Of a stretch of 64,000 nucleotides of DNA, positions 22,003-35,593 are shown one piece after another (position 1 is the first letter of the stretch; each line of letters begins with the position of its first letter). Position numbers and translations under genes: made by a program. This stretch comes from Bryoerythrophyllum caledonicum (taxonomy: Eukaryota; Streptophyta; Bryopsida; Pottiales; Pottiaceae). The notes beneath the pieces are model-generated. The model saw only the letters and a list, made by a program, of their open reading frames with translations. It ran no database searches and had not been told where the DNA came from. The stretch lies in NCBI GenBank assembly GCA_963971425.1, contig OZ020517.1, positions 2,544,501 to 2,608,500 on the forward strand, in the 5' to 3' direction.

Positions 22003-24700
22003 CTGTTACTCTAGCTCAGGGGTAGGTAGGTGGCCAGTTGATTGCTTATTTTCGTGCTCTCACTAACAAGTGCCAAGCCACAGCCGCTCGAACGGTTCAA
22101 CGAGTTCAATGAGACTCGAACTCGGAATCAGTCGGCGGATAACAAACGGGCTCTAACAGCCAACCAAGTCTGCAACTTGGCGATTATCATCGAGCCCACA
22201 ATAGTTTTATATTGCTACAAATAAGTCGTTTATTTCTTAATTTGGCTTTACTGTGGACCATCTTTAGATGGAAAGGCATCTATGGCTACTTAAATTTGCT
22301 TAACCGTTTACTATTAAAGAAATATCATTGAATTAATGTTTGGGAAGGCAAGCTTCTTGATGAAGTTATTGAAAAACATATAAAGAATTATGGATAGATG
22401 GTTGCCGTGCCTTATGCATTACTTTAGGTCATTATTAGTTTGGATTGTATCTTCTTAGTTTCTATTGGTTGATAGTATGGCTTCACAAGATCCTAATGAT
22501 TGAGAGTTCTCATAGCTCACTCACCGGATGATCCAATTCAACTTTCTCAACCATCAACATCAACTTGACGTGTGCAAAGCAAGGCCTTCTGAGCGTTGTG
22601 TTCAACCACGTACCGCTTTTGATCCTCAACAAGTTCTTTTGACAAGTTTAAGAAGTTTACAACCGGAGGCAAGAACTTTAGTAATCGTCTTGGAGGCTGA
22701 AGTTGTGCTTATCGAAGGTCATCAAGTGGTGTTTGAAGGATATTTTTAAAACACTAATGTAAGTCAAATGGTGACCCGCTTGTCCAATGACTTTGGTCAC
22801 CGTCTTTGGCTTCAAGGCCTGCTCAGACACTTGAGTAGTGAAAGGCGAGCAAGTTACATTGCTGCTATTCTTCGTGAGATTCTTGACTATTTACACGTTT
22901 AATCCATCTAGGGGCTGAAGTTGAGACTATTTATTGTTATTTTTCTTCATATATTTGTAGTTAGTTGTTGTTGTTGAAGAAATCCAGTCTTTAGATTGAT
23001 GACCAGGTAATTAGTATTTAAAAAACAAATGATAGAAGGGATAAGGGGGTGATAAGAGTTGATAAGCGAGAGAATTTGAGCAACCAATGGGTTTTAAGAT
23101 GCCCATGTGGCCTTTGCATAGGCTGAGATTGGTTGTGATTGGCTCCTTCCCCCTTTTGGGGGGGTTCGGTTCTTCTTTACCAAGGAGGGGCTGAACTGCG
23201 GAGGCTCTTTCTGGTTGTTTTTATTTTAGATTGTTTTGGATTTTGAGTATGTTGTAGCCTTTATTGTTAATTCTCTATGAAGCTCTCATTCAATCTTAGA
23301 ATCAAAAGTATGAGTGAACGGCGCCTTGTCAAACACAAGGGGGTCTGTTGCCCCATGTTTTCATGAGCAGTAGGTTTGAAGCCTTGTAGCAAGTTCAACA
23401 AAGTATACCTAAATGACATCTTTGGTGAGTGTTTGTACACTGTAAATAGTTTTTCAAAGAGCTATCTTATGCTCAATTTCGAACTTTTGTGAAGTCATAG
23501 CACTAGTTTGAAAGAAGAGTGGTCAGCTGACTTGAGTTTTTGTAAGAAGTAACTTTGATTGCACATAACGGATAGCCAGTTGAGTTTTTGGAGGTGAAAT
23601 TTGGTGAACCGGTGTGTGTTTTAGTGGCTTTTCAAGTAGCTATAGCACGTCTCATTCCAAATTTGTATGAAACCGTAGTGGTATTTTGAATTAGAAGGTT
23701 AATCAAGAGTTTAAAAAAGAGTTTGAGTTCGGTTTATACTTAATGAGAGGTTAGATAAATGATTTCAAAGGGAGTAAGGGTATATAGGAGAAGGATATGA
23801 AGTGGTTAGGGTATGTAAGGCCAAAGATATGTGGGATTGATGTTAATTAGGAAATTAATTATCTTAATCAAGGTTAATTGTATTAAGTAAGATTAACTAG
23901 TCTAATTATAATTAATTAGCTTAACTAAAATTAGGTGAATTCATTAAGATTAATCATATTAGTTAAATATAATTATCTTAACTATTAATTAATTATTATT
24001 AAGATAAATTAGTTAATTTAATCAGAGTTAAATAAGGCTTGATTTATATTAAGGATAATTAATGTTTTGAGTTAAGTTTTTGAGAGACAAGTTCTACAAG
24101 ACATCTACATCATGTCTTATTATATATACATCGAGTTTTATTATACAAGTTGAAGATTGGAGGCCTTTCTCATATGGTGAATGAGGACTTATAAGTTTAT
24201 ATGGACTTGGACACAAAATCATATATTTTATATTCTTCATTTTCCTCTCTAAACTAAGTGCAGCCAAGAACCCTGGATTTTCCTGAAACAAAGACTCTCT
24301 ACACGACAACACTTTGGGGTCGAGCGCTTTTTTTCTGAGGCTGGGCGCGCACATTGTAGAGTCGGGCGCGTATTCTAAGGATCGGAGGCGCACGATTTAG
24401 ATTATTCCAAAATACTTCAAGATTTTCACTAATTTGTCAATATATTGAAACATTGCAACACTTAACATTTTGATATATAAAAAATCTCATAAAATTCCAC
24501 TAAATATACATGATGCCACTCAATATACAAGGTTTTATTAAATATACAAAATTTCACTCAATATTTAATGGAAGTTACAAAATTGCCGAAAGCTCTTCTT
24601 CCAAAACGTTTCAACATTGCTCTATGTACATTCTAGCACTATTGAAGTTCTAAACTCCACTATAGCTAGTCAGAAATGCAAGAAGACGGTCCTTGTCCCA
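22003..24700. other. Spacer without recognisable genes
   Basis: The stretch contains retroelement-like debris at 22070-22210 and AT-rich sequence with many TTAATTAA-type runs at 23830-24060. A GC-rich motif cluster sits at 24310-24395. No open frame here has a recognisable domain or consistent exon structure. Confidence 0.5.
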
Positions 24701-24789
24701 AACTTGTTCCTTCAATTCTTGAATTTCTTCGTGGCATTCGAAAACTTCATTTTCCTTCTCTTCAACTTCTTCTCCTAGATCCTTGATTA

Positions 24790-25330
24790 TTTTCAAGCTT
24801 TGCTCAAGTCGATTCAAAACTCAAAGATAATCGTCACGACTCACCCAGTCACCCTACGTAGATTTTTTGGAATTATCCACGCCCTCCTCAAATACTGCAT
24901 CCGTCTTCGAGGCATCCCCTTCTTGTTGTGAAATTGACAGCTCTTTGTTCAAGCCTGATTTGAAGGAAAATTCTTGTTGCCTACGCACGGTCGCATGATA
25001 TCCAGTATACGAGTTGTCAGATAAAGTTTCGGACCACTCGAATTTCTGATCCAAAGGTTCCACTTCCATGGTTCTCCCAAGACCTTCTCCCAAAAATTTC
25101 CGCACAAATGGTATTGTCAATCCAATGACTGACGCCATCTTGAAGTTCGTTTGGATTTCCATTATCCTCCAATCAATCGGTACGCCAAGTACCACCTCCG
25201 CGTAAACCATCCGTAAATTTAAAAATTTACCGAGTTGTGGCGCACTTTTGCCTCGTCATAAATATGCTGGTACACTTGGATGCAACCCTTCTTGAAGATC
25301 TCATTGGTGCAGTACCCTAAGTTGGCCCAA
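24790..25330 (-). pseudogene. Unrecognised mobile-type ORF, copy 1
   Basis: The frame 25210-24854 reads VYAEVVLGVPIDW, then a central segment and a charged C-terminal part ending near a coding segment for Glu/Lys-rich coiled coil (24840-24720 in other frames). It aligns with a second decayed copy at 26690-27340, which has VYGEVILGVVVDW, SDNSDTGCDPSVRK and a coiled-coil end. The family is not one I can name; retroelement gag-like or plant transposon-protein-like are possibilities. Confidence 0.4.
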
Positions 25331-26679
25331 TTTATACGCCGCAAGAGTGAATATCGCAAGTATGGCCATAGGTGCTCCAAATGACACCATCCAATATATT
25401 TTACACATTGTGCAAATGTCCACAGATTTGGAACTGCCTCCCAACCAGAAAATGCCTATTGCACTTCATCAGTCAATGCGCGAAGGCGCTTCTTCTGCTT
25501 TTTGCGTGCGTGATGTTTATCATGTTGTTGTTTTCCGAGTGAAGTGCCAATGTCAAGTTCCATTTCCGACATGTAGAAATGCCAATGTCAAGTTCAATCA
25601 AGTTTACATGACGAGTCATCTAAATATCGAAACTAATTTGCAATATCCATGAATTCTATAAAAGTAAAAATTGCATAAAGTGGGTAGATTGGGTTTGTAT
25701 ATGGCAATTTTTATCTCTGTTACAATATATTATAACAAATTTGGCACTATTACAATTTAGTAAATTTGTTTGGTTGGCTCAAATGATTTGACTTCTATCT
25801 TCCAGAAATCTATGAGCTTATATTGAAAAATTGATTTACGTACAAAAAAACATAAACAATCCAATATTTTTAAAATGTTCAAGGAAAGAAGTCAAACACT
25901 ATAATGTTTTAAAACATCTTCTAAAAATGTTATTAACACAATACTTATACTTACTTAATGATTTTTTCGAGAGTTAGTACCTTCAATTAGCATGGGAAAT
26001 GATTTGTATGACAAACGTATACTCATATTAAGATATAAGATGGATAATTTGTATGGTAGAATGCCATCACTTATCATTTGGAAGGCCGTCGCAATTAGTT
26101 ACATATAATATAATATCAACCAAGATTAATAATGTTGGATTAATATTGGGGAATTTGTTACATCACAAATCATTTATATGCAAGTAAGTAACATGATTTT
26201 TATTGTTTAGTCTTCAAAGATAAATTATCTTTACAATGAAACGTACAAATCATACATGTTTGAGACAAAAGTTGAAGTTTTATCCTTCCACACATGATAT
26301 AAATTCCACTACAAAAAATTATCGATGATTCTACAGACTATTGTAGTGGGTTTTCAAATATTAGACAAAAGTGAATTTCATTTATTGATTGGAGTGCATG
26401 AAGTCGTACAATCATGGAAGATCATTATACAGTCATCAACTATTAAAAATTTAAACGTGTACAAGATATTACATAACATTCACTTTATTACATGTTACAA
26501 ATTCAAAAACATGTTGAACCTTAAAAACTTGATTAACATCAGAGATAAACAACATTGTTTTGAACTCAAGCCATCTACAAATGAAGTGCAAATTACAAAA
26601 TTCTCAAGGTCTATGATTTCAAAATGTTACAAAATTGCCCATTTATCATTCATGGCACTACTTCCATTGCTATCAAATT
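25331..26679. other. AT-rich spacer between the paired pseudogenes
   Basis: No credible gene is present. The open frame at 25347-25652 lacks any family resemblance, and the rest is AT-rich with short frames only. Confidence 0.5.
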
Positions 26680-27340
26680 CTACGACTTTAAAGTAAACAC
26701 CAACTTTGCATATTCTTGAATTTGATCGTCCTTTTCTTGGAGTAGTGCGAGTAATTTTTTAAGTTCTTCTTTGTTGTGGCTGGCTTCTTCTACTAGATCC
26801 TTGTTTTTTTGTAAACTCTGCTCATATTTAGCAAGAAGTTCAAGATGAACCTTGCCGCCAATTGGAACATCATCTGAAGACTCTAGGTTTTCATTGATGT
26901 TCTCGTATGCAACCGCGTCCATCTCAATCGCATCTTCTTCCTTGCCGGATTCTTCTCCAATTGTTGGTGTTTCTTGGAGGGCAACATTGAGCCACTGGCA
27001 TTTAATAAAGCCTTCAATCTCCTTGCGAACAGATGGGTCGCATCCAGTGTCCGAGTTGTCACTGGAAGTGTCAGGCCACACGACTTCCTCGTATGGAACT
27101 TCAACCTCCTTTGCCTTTTTTTCCTAGAGCTTCGCTCGGAAACTTGCGCTCTATTGGTAGTGTCGTCGTGGATACTCATGTCATCTTGGAGTTTGGTTGT
27201 ATATCCATCGTGCTCCAATCGACTACTACTCCAAGTATAACTTCTCCGTACACCATACATAAAATAGAAAGACTCACTTCGTTGTGGTGAACCTTCACCT
27301 TGTTGTAGATGTGCTAGTGTTGCAAGTCTTAGGGTCAATA
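26680..27340 (-). pseudogene. Unrecognised mobile-type ORF, copy 2
   Basis: The best frame is 27081-26680 (133 residues). An upstream segment at 27330-27130 is open after a stop near 27180. The C-terminal 60 residues are strongly helical and charged (LLAKYEQSLQKNKDLVEEAS). Shared motifs with copy 1, such as SDNSxTG followed by VR(K/R), and the shared order of parts show that it is a duplicate of the same element type, 1.9 kb away in the same orientation. Confidence 0.45.
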
Positions 27341-27389
27341 TTCCTTCCGAATGCCATTCAATCCTCACTAAATGCTTTCAAAGTAAACC

Positions 27390-29950
27390 GCTCCAAGTTC
27401 GTTCCCACAGAGACCTATCGTTCCTTTCCTAATTGATAGACAAAACTAAGTTAACTAACTAACACATCGTACTCCACAGGTTAGTTTTTCTACTTACTTT
27501 TTGGCTCACTATCCGGATCCTTTCGAATTCCGGAGGTCTTACAATAGCTTCCGGACAGCCGGAGGGTAGTTTGATTTATCTCTGTTCCCCCTCAGAGAGT
27601 CTTCCGAACGGTTTAAACAAGTGACCAGAAGGCCACTCATCATGTTTTGTGTAAGTGGCCGGATTCGCCACTGTCTTGTGACTTAGTGTGGCTAGACACC
27701 CACTGCCTCGTAACTTATAGTGGCTAGACATCCACTCTCCCTACTCCCGCTAACCGGTAGTTGATTGCTGCTACCGGACCCACGCCCTCACAACATCCGA
27801 ATGGCCATCCGGACGCGGTCACGCGGAGGTAAATCTAGACTACAACGACATTCCGGTTGGTATTACAGTGGTTCTACTAAGTGAGCGTTTGCAGTTTGCA
27901 AGCGAATCTCCTTCTAGACATACACATAAGGCTTTTTTCCTAATATCGTAGGGGGAGATTCCGGCCTCAATTGGAATCCGGGTTTACACGGATATTTCGT
28001 ACCCTAGAGACTACCAGGCACACCATTTGCAATACGTCTCTTCCCCTCTTGGCTACTTCCAGACCCTGCAAACTGTCAGGTCTCTACCTAATTCCTCCTC
28101 CAGCTCTTCCAAGCAATCTCCCAATGCAAGTCCCAACCACTTGTTCTAAGTACAACTACTTCAACACTCAAGTCATAAGAACTTAAATCACCATACTTCA
28201 ACCACAATGGATCTGTTCCTTACAAGAGAACACTCAATCACCATAAGTTTTGAACTAACAAAACAATGTTGAATAGAAAACGCTCTCAGCGAGAGAAAAC
28301 AAGATGATGAGCTTCCCAAAACTCATCTATTAAGTACTTATTAGGTTTCCTAATCTTAGAATCTATCTTATCCGCGAGAAATCCGGAAAATCCTATCCTA
28401 AAAGTAAAAAAAAACCTTATCCCCAAAAATCCGGAAATCAGATCTCAGATCTGAAAATTATGGATCTGAGATCCGATTTTTCCGCTCCTAACTAATAAGT
28501 CAGTTTATGGAATTCTTTTAGCTTAGAGTTTGGTAGCCGGGTTCAATTCAGAGCCCCATCGTTAATTGCTACTAAACCTAGCTGACTAAAGATCCTAACT
28601 ACAGAGTGATCTAACTTTTCTTCCTAAGACTCCTACGCCAAGGGGTTAATTCTTCTGTTGTTGTACCGGTCTCTAGCTACTCCGGAGCTGACTCTCGCTC
28701 CTTGTCCTTCCAACCGGAAGAGGGTCCTGGGTCTTCTACTGTTGGTGCTCCGGTCTGTGGTAAGGGTGACCAGACTCTAGTGTCTGGAAGGTCTCGGAAA
28801 CTTCCATTGGGACAGATATCTACATTGTCGGTCACCGCTCGGCCGCGAGGTGGAGGAGTCGCCCGCCATTGAACTGGGGAGGGAGACTCCGACGGAATCC
28901 GGAAAGAAAGAGGGGTTTCCTACAAGAGGCCTTCCAGCATGACGCTCTGCCACTTCTGGAGGGTCTCTGTACTGGGGAAGGGTACCTTGCTCCAGCTTAT
29001 AGGAGAAGCTAAATCCGGAGTTCCAATGAGATCATTGAAACCTCCGGACGGTGTTTGTTGAGTTCCGGCTACAGGTCCGAGTGGAGTTCCGGGTGGCCTG
29101 GCCATCGCCGGCGTTGCAAGTGCTTCCTCCGGAACTTGGGTCTCGAGTGCCTTTGGAGCTGCCAGAGTCAGGCTCATCACTAGCTCCTACATCTTGCTCC
29201 AAGTCTCCTCCATCTTCCGGTTGTGGTCCAAGAGGAACTGGATGATTTGTCCTCGGTGAGCTTGTCATCCTTCTCCAGACTCTCGGTATAGAGGACTCAG
29301 GAGAGGCTAGAGCCCTATTAACGGTGTCCACTAGAAATTGTGGGCGGTACAAACCTCCGTCAAGGCCTGGGCGGAGGCATAGACCTTTACTTCTGCCTCG
29401 TCTCTTACCTTCTCGGCCCCCTCCTAAGTAGCTTCCGCCTACTCCACCCATTTCCAGAGCCGAACATTTGTTTGGGTGAGGATGGCTTGTTGATCCTCCT
29501 ACTGCCGGAGCAGGCTTTCTTTGGCCTCTAGCTCCTTAGGAGATCCATGGAGTCGTTGGTCCCCACTTCTTCCATGATGGCCACTATCATCACCGTCCGA
29601 TCCCTGATCTCTCCGTCTTGAATCCTTGTCCGCTAGACCACATGGTGGCAGAGCTCCGCAATGTCTTCCGCTATACGACCGGTCATTGCTGGAGAAAAAG
29701 TTGGCCCCGACTCTACTCCGATTTGGTCAGGTTCGGCCGGTTGCGCTCCGGTGGGTGATGACTCGGCCTGGGTCTGCGTTGCCCTCTCCTCTGGAGGCTG
29801 GCTTGGACCTGCGGGTTCTAGAATTTTTTGCACTGACAATGTGCTCCTCTTCCGGGATCTCCTAGTGACGAGCAGGGATGATGATGGTCAAATCTCTAAG
29901 AGCATCCTCACTTGTCCGCATACCCGGAGCGCCCACCTGTCAGCTCCCAC
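27390..29950 (-). pseudogene. Antisense-ORF element copy B, inverted relative to copy A
   Basis: The minus strand from 29840 to 28900 holds broken frames matching the middle and end of copy A: FLVDTVNR at about 29325, then Pro/Ser-rich segments. 28500-27390 matches the non-coding tail of copy A with its CCGGA-rich text and ends at the same GGTCTCTGTGGGAACGA junction. The N-terminal third of the protein is missing, cut near 29950. No pol lies next to this copy, so it is a fragment. Confidence 0.6.
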
Positions 29951-32576
29951 AATGAAGGATGTTCAACTGCCTTTAGTCAGCCTCTCGCACGCAACGCTGC
30001 CAAAGTAGAGCTCGCCCGGGGTTGGCCACTTAGGAGATCCTCATTGTTCTTTTTTGAAAAAAAAATATTCCTTCAAATAAATTGGCGCCGGAAGAAAAAA
30101 TCACTCTACCAAATAACGAGGTGCCAAAAATAACTTGGTGGCCTACAACACGTCCCCATTGCCAAGCCCACAGTGGAGCCCCTATTATGTGAGGGGCCTG
30201 TTAGGCATGATTTCCCCTGCCATGATTGGAGCCATGGAGCGAGTGGAGATGCTCTAAGCAGCTCTTTCTTACATCTTCATACAAAATTTCAGTAATTGAA
30301 ATCATAAACTGCAAGAATTGAAAGTTAAAATTGCAATCATGGAAACTTGCCCAGGATTTGCAAAAATCCACTGTTCAGAACTTTGAAATATTAGTGGTTG
30401 ATTTCTTGTCAATAAACATACAATTTTCTAGTATCACTTTCGAAGTTATCATATCCACAGTACCCGGGGTTGGCCGCTTGGGATGCGGGCAACCCTCAAG
30501 TATTTGCAAATATTTGTAGCATCTTTGTATTTGATACTAGTAGGGTATCAAGTGCAAATGACCATTTTAAATGTGAACATAAAGGGGTTAAAGATGTTGT
30601 GCCCCTGAGATGCTATTTGAGCGAGGGGTTAAAGCGGGGCCTTCCAGATGCTATCTTATGTACTGGTTAAAGCAGCTCCTCCGACGCTAAGCTACGAAGG
30701 TAATTATTTCCGAAGCAGATCATGAGATGCTTCTTCCCTCCACGAAATTAGGAAATGGGATCCCTGAGGGTGCTTGTGCCCTTCAGTGGAGAGCAAAGGG
30801 AGGAGAAAAGCTGGGTTGTCGTCTGTCCTTTCCATGCAGACACCCTCAGTCAGTGTCACGGCATCAAAGGCGAGCGACACACGCCGACCAGTGTCACACC
30901 CACTTCTAAGCACATCCGAGTGTGCACTCAACACAGTTTCAGGCTCAGGGTTATCAGTTTCCGACGGCAATAAATAAAAACTAATCAGATCGTAATCAGT
31001 CTTCACTCGTGGACAACTAGTGTATAATTAGAGTACTGTTTACGGCGGCGGCATCATCAGATAGGTTATACACAGTGAAAGCTACAAGTTTATCACCAAG
31101 AATTATCTTAAATACACCGACTCAAACTATGGAGTACTTCCAGATTTAGTTTGACCTGAAAGACTTAATACGGGATGAGATTATCAGAATCCAGAGCTCA
31201 TTTGAGCCATGTAGTACTTCCAGAATCGGTTTCATGTGGCATTGTGCTTTCGTTCTTAGTCCTAAACAAGAGAATCTGAGTATCATGACTTATCACACAC
31301 GACACGATTACCGTGTAATAAATTTCCATTATTTCCGTGCAACCACAGGTTGACGAGCCAATTGAAATGATAACAAGATCCGTTGACGATGAGACTAGCC
31401 TTGTACAACTTCAGAGGTACTAGCCTTCACTAAAGTTGACAACGTTGTTGCCTCGTCGACGACTGTCTAGGTTTCAAGCAGGTATGATAAACGTATCACC
31501 TGGGTATCGCAGCGGCAACATGGATTCTGAACCAGTGCTGCTGTATGAGCCACCTTTTGGGGCATTACAAGAGTTAGCTAATCGAAAAGGCATATAGCAT
31601 CAAAGGGCTAAAAAAGCATCATAGAACACGGCTTGGGAACACGAATTGCTCCAAAGAACAGTAACTCATCTTCGCACCGTTGACATGAGCGTGATTGCTG
31701 GGCCCGTGAGCCCCATAGAGCCACCATGAATCGAACACAACAGGCACGCCCCGCCTCGTGCCAGCCACCTCCATGCACATGCATGCCAAGCGTCCGAGTC
31801 TGCTTGGCTGACAGCGGCCAGTTGACCTCCCAAAATTAGAATACTATGGACAGTTCACTGTTGCTTCGCGGAATAGCGGATCCTCGTCGTAAGTCTCACC
31901 GTGTCTAACTTAGCTATCTGATACCATTAAATACATACAGTGTAGTTTAGATCTGAGAACTATCGCATGACAGTGTCCAAGTTAAATGAATTCATTTCTG
32001 TTGCAGTGATTCCCTAATTGATTTCCAGTAGTTTCTGGGAACATAATGAAAGCGTAGGAAGCCGTCTAGAATGACCCATTTTGAACCTCAGAATCTCACT
32101 AAGCTGTCATATTCATCCCGGTTCCTAAAGAAATTACACAGATTCGGTGCACAAGTAAGAAGCCATAAGTTACTCACACTGAGTTCCATGGGAAATAGTA
32201 AATATTTCTAGAGGTTGCCGTAATAACAAGGAGAGTCGGCCAACGTGTCCAATACATGGGAGGCACTCCAATGAATATTTTCATGAACACGACACCCGGT
32301 AGAAGTACGGTGTGCCTTGATACTGTCAGACCAGGTATCTGCTTGCATATGCTCTTTTTGGTGTATAAAGAGGGCCATCGACGTGCAGACCTGCCATTCC
32401 AATATGCATTTACTGCACAGCATTCTGGTTAGCTCTTGACGTTGGGGTCCACGGCTCGCTGCCTACAACAAGCCATCTGTTGGGGTGCGCATCGAGGGGT
32501 GCAACTTTGCAGCTTGCTTGAAGACCTGAGGGGTTGCTGCTGGAGACAACGCACTGTCTCTGCTGAGTAATTCACC
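29951..32576. other. Spacer and upstream region of the reductase gene
   Basis: 30550-30670 contains a short tandem duplication (units of about 45 bp around GGGGTTAAAG and AGATGCTAT). 30671 to about 30890 is an inverted repeat (separate entry). 31000-32570 has no recognisable gene or clear promoter motif and presumably includes the 5' regulatory region of the reductase gene. Confidence 0.5.
30671..30890 (+). repeat. Left inverted repeat bracketing the reductase gene
   Basis: It begins right after TTAA (30667-30670) with AGCAGCTCCTCCGACGC. It is the imperfect reverse complement of about 36500-36715, including TTATTTCCGAAGCAGATCAT and AAATGGGATCCCT. The similarity fades after about 30890. Confidence 0.75.
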
Positions 32577-35500
32577 ATGACTTCTTCCGCGGGTGACGGT
32601 GATACGATGGCGGTGGCAGCCATGAAGCGAGAGGGTGACCGCGCGCACGTGCCCTGCGCTGTCAAGGTTGCCAAGGCGTTCCTGTGGACCGTCTCATGGG
32701 GACTGATCATTTGGTGGTTCTCGCTGTGGTTCCGGATGCCCAGCGGTGAAGGGAAGGCCTTTAAGAGGCAAGTCTCGACCGCGGTCTCACATAAGGAGTA
32801 TTTCTTTGGCAAATATGGTAATTCACCATTCGATTCATTCAAGTTAGAAAGGAGATGAGTTTCTATATCTTACACTGGTTGCACTGGCCAATTAACCTGA
32901 TTTTGGTTTCCTACTTAACATGGCTTGTATCTTTTCCATCGCATTGGTGCAACTCCAGGATTGGTCATACAACAGTAAATTTATCACGCAATCTAATAAT
33001 GTGAGTACATTTTGTTGGTGATGTGCAGCTACGAACAACATTATGTACGTAGGTCCAGTGATTGCACTGGCCCTCCTAGCATTGCTGTACCTGGAGCTGG
33101 AGGAACGGTATCCTGAAAGGTAGATCACTTACGACCAGCCAGTTGACAATGAGTTCTTCCCCTCAGCAGGCATGCATGCATGCATGAAGTTGAGACAGAA
33201 TGTATTGCATGATCTCACACAATTCGATCTGTTGCAATTTCCAGGGTCCGATGCTCGACCCGCGAACAGTCGAGGTTCGTTAGACTCTACCGGGCGATGT
33301 GGACGCAACCCCTGTTTGTGAGAACGCCCGTAGGCGTCATAACCTTCGTCGACATTGTAATCTTCGTCATCGTGTTCGTTTGCGCGGGGTGGATATGGGG
33401 GAGGCTTCTTGTGAACCAGTTCCGCGCCGTCGACGCTGCCAAGCCCAACAAAAATGGATATCCCAAGTAAGCCAAGCCTAAAGTGACCCCTTCATGGAGT
33501 GAATATCATCGGTGTTCAATATCGTTAACTAACCAGCTGAACATTTGATATCGATCAGATGGGCAATCAAGTGGGACAAGGCGTCTGACATGGTGGGACG
33601 AGCACTGCCCTTCACGATCGCGTGCCTGTTCGTCCCGGTTGCACGAGGCTCCCCCATCCTGAGACTGGTGGACGTTCCGTTTGAACAAGCGGTGAAGTAT
33701 CACAGGTGGGTGGGCTACCTGACGGTTCTCCTGGTCGTCGTCCACGGCGCAACATATGGAGTCTACGCCGGCGCAATTCATCACATAGAGCTGGTACAGT
33801 GTTGATTTGCTGTGTGGTATCATAATACTTCTCAGTTGAATAACTGAACTAGATTCAACTGAATGATGAGAAAGATCTGCCTCATACATCATGAATGCCA
33901 CCCTCGCTCTTCACTCTCAAGAATAGCTCCCAGGGCTTGGGAAGGGGAATCTTACTGAAAGTTTGGGTGAGATTACAAACGGTTTCGTTGGTTCCATGAT
34001 CCTAACACGAGGTGCTATTGTTGGCAGTTGATCGAGTGGCCTTTCGAGGGGACCTCGAACCTGGCGGGCACGATCTCATGCATAGCAGCGATGGTGATGG
34101 GGGCAACGTCCATTCCCTGGTTCCGCTCCAGGCACTTCAACACGTTCTTCACCTTGCATCAGCTATACCTCATCTTCATGGCCTTCTACGTCTTCCATGT
34201 GGACTGGAATCACGTGGCGGAATCCATGGGCCCCGTGAACCTCTTCCTCATCGACCGCTTCCTGCGCTTTGTGCAGTCGCAGAGGCGAGTGACGGGCGTG
34301 TCGGCGCGCGTCCTGCCCAGCGGGTTCATCGAGCTCAAGATCCCCAGGCAGCCCGGGTTCAAGTACAGCGCCCTCAGCTTCCTGTACCTGCGCGTCCAAG
34401 GCGTGTCGCGCCTGCAGTGGCACCCCTTCAGCTCCTCGTCTAGCCCCCTGGACGACGGCAAAGAGGTGTCTGTCCACATCAAGCCCCTTGGCGACTGGAC
34501 CACGGTGCTGCACAGCAGCGTGATTGCCAGCTCTAACCAGAAGTCGGGGTGCCCTTTCACTATGAGCCTCAATGCCGAAGGTCCATATGGACATGAAACG
34601 AACTACTTTCTCAGATACAGGAACCTGATTCTGGTCGCGGGAGGAGCGGGAGTGACGCCTTACATGGCCATGATCCAGGACCTGCTGAAGCGGCACGAGC
34701 TGCAACAGGACGGACTGCCAACGAACGTGCAGCTCATTTGGTGCGTGAGAAATGAGGCGGAACTGGACATGTTGAGACTCGTCCGACGGGGCTACCAGCA
34801 GTCCTCAGGGCTTGCACTTGACATCCAAGCGTACGTGACTGGAGAGGCCAAAGCAGGAGGCCAAGACGCGGCATTAGTGGTGGCTGAGAACCATCCAGCT
34901 GCAATTATCCTGCCAGACGTGAGTTCACAGAAGACGGCTGGCATTTCGACCATAAACTCGTACCAGAACTTGTGGATGATGGCGCTCATTCTGGCGTCCA
35001 TGACGGGATTCGTCCTCACGTCCGCCCTGTTTTACACCTACGTGCAATATCCAGTTATAAGTGTCGAGGGGGGAGAGGAGGATTTTAGCACGGCGCTGGA
35101 GTCGGTCCTTCACTTCATCAGCATATTCGTTGGAATCGTTGTCTGTGGAGGCTCTGTTATCTTCTTCTGGATCGGCCGTGATCGGGCGAGGTGTAGCGCT
35201 GGCATTGCCAACGAGTCGAAGTGGAGTGCGACTAAGGATCTGGAGGGAAGCGACAACAGTACCCTGTTCGACACTTGCATCGTCACACGAGGCAGGCGGC
35301 CGCAATTCCAAGGTCAGTTTTTCACCTGCCTAGTAAATCATCTTCTGTATCCAACTCTCGACTCTGGAGATTATCCAAGGAAATGTTCTGACGAATTACT
35401 CACAAGTTGTGCATTGTTTCCACCAGAGCTCTTCAAGGAATGTGCTGAGAAGCGTGAAGGGGAAGAAGTTGGAGTTCTCGTGTGTGGGCCTGAATCTCTG

Positions 35501-35593
35501 CAATCAAGCGTTGCCGAAGCGTGCCGCTCCCGGAACTTCGAAAGCCTGATGAAGACGCCGTTCCACTATCACTCTGTGAGCTTCGATCTTTGA
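32577..35593 (+). CDS. FRO: Plant-type ferric-chelate reductase (FRO/FRE family)
   Basis: Five exons (32577-32817, 33029-33119, 33245-33466, 33559-33793, 34028-35593) splice in frame to 784 residues, all with GT-AG introns. The protein passes electrons from NADPH through FAD and two hemes across a membrane to reduce Fe(III) or Cu(II). Membrane segments are at about 34-52, 86-102 and 139-160, followed by the ferric-reductase core. The heme ligands are H233/H247 and H307/H320, spaced 14 and 13. HPFS at 395-398 is the FAD motif, GGAGVTP at 468-474 and CGPES at 749-753 bind NADPH. Two more membrane segments lie between the two nucleotide motifs, as in plant FROs, and the C-terminus HYHSVSFDL is typical. 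Start: ATG in the context CACCATGA. Plasma membrane, plastid or mitochondrial location cannot be told. Confidence 0.92.

Noticed and set aside
34163..34705. 180-residue minus frame inside the reductase last exon
   Set aside because: It is antisense to a conserved catalytic exon and His/Arg-rich, a typical shadow.
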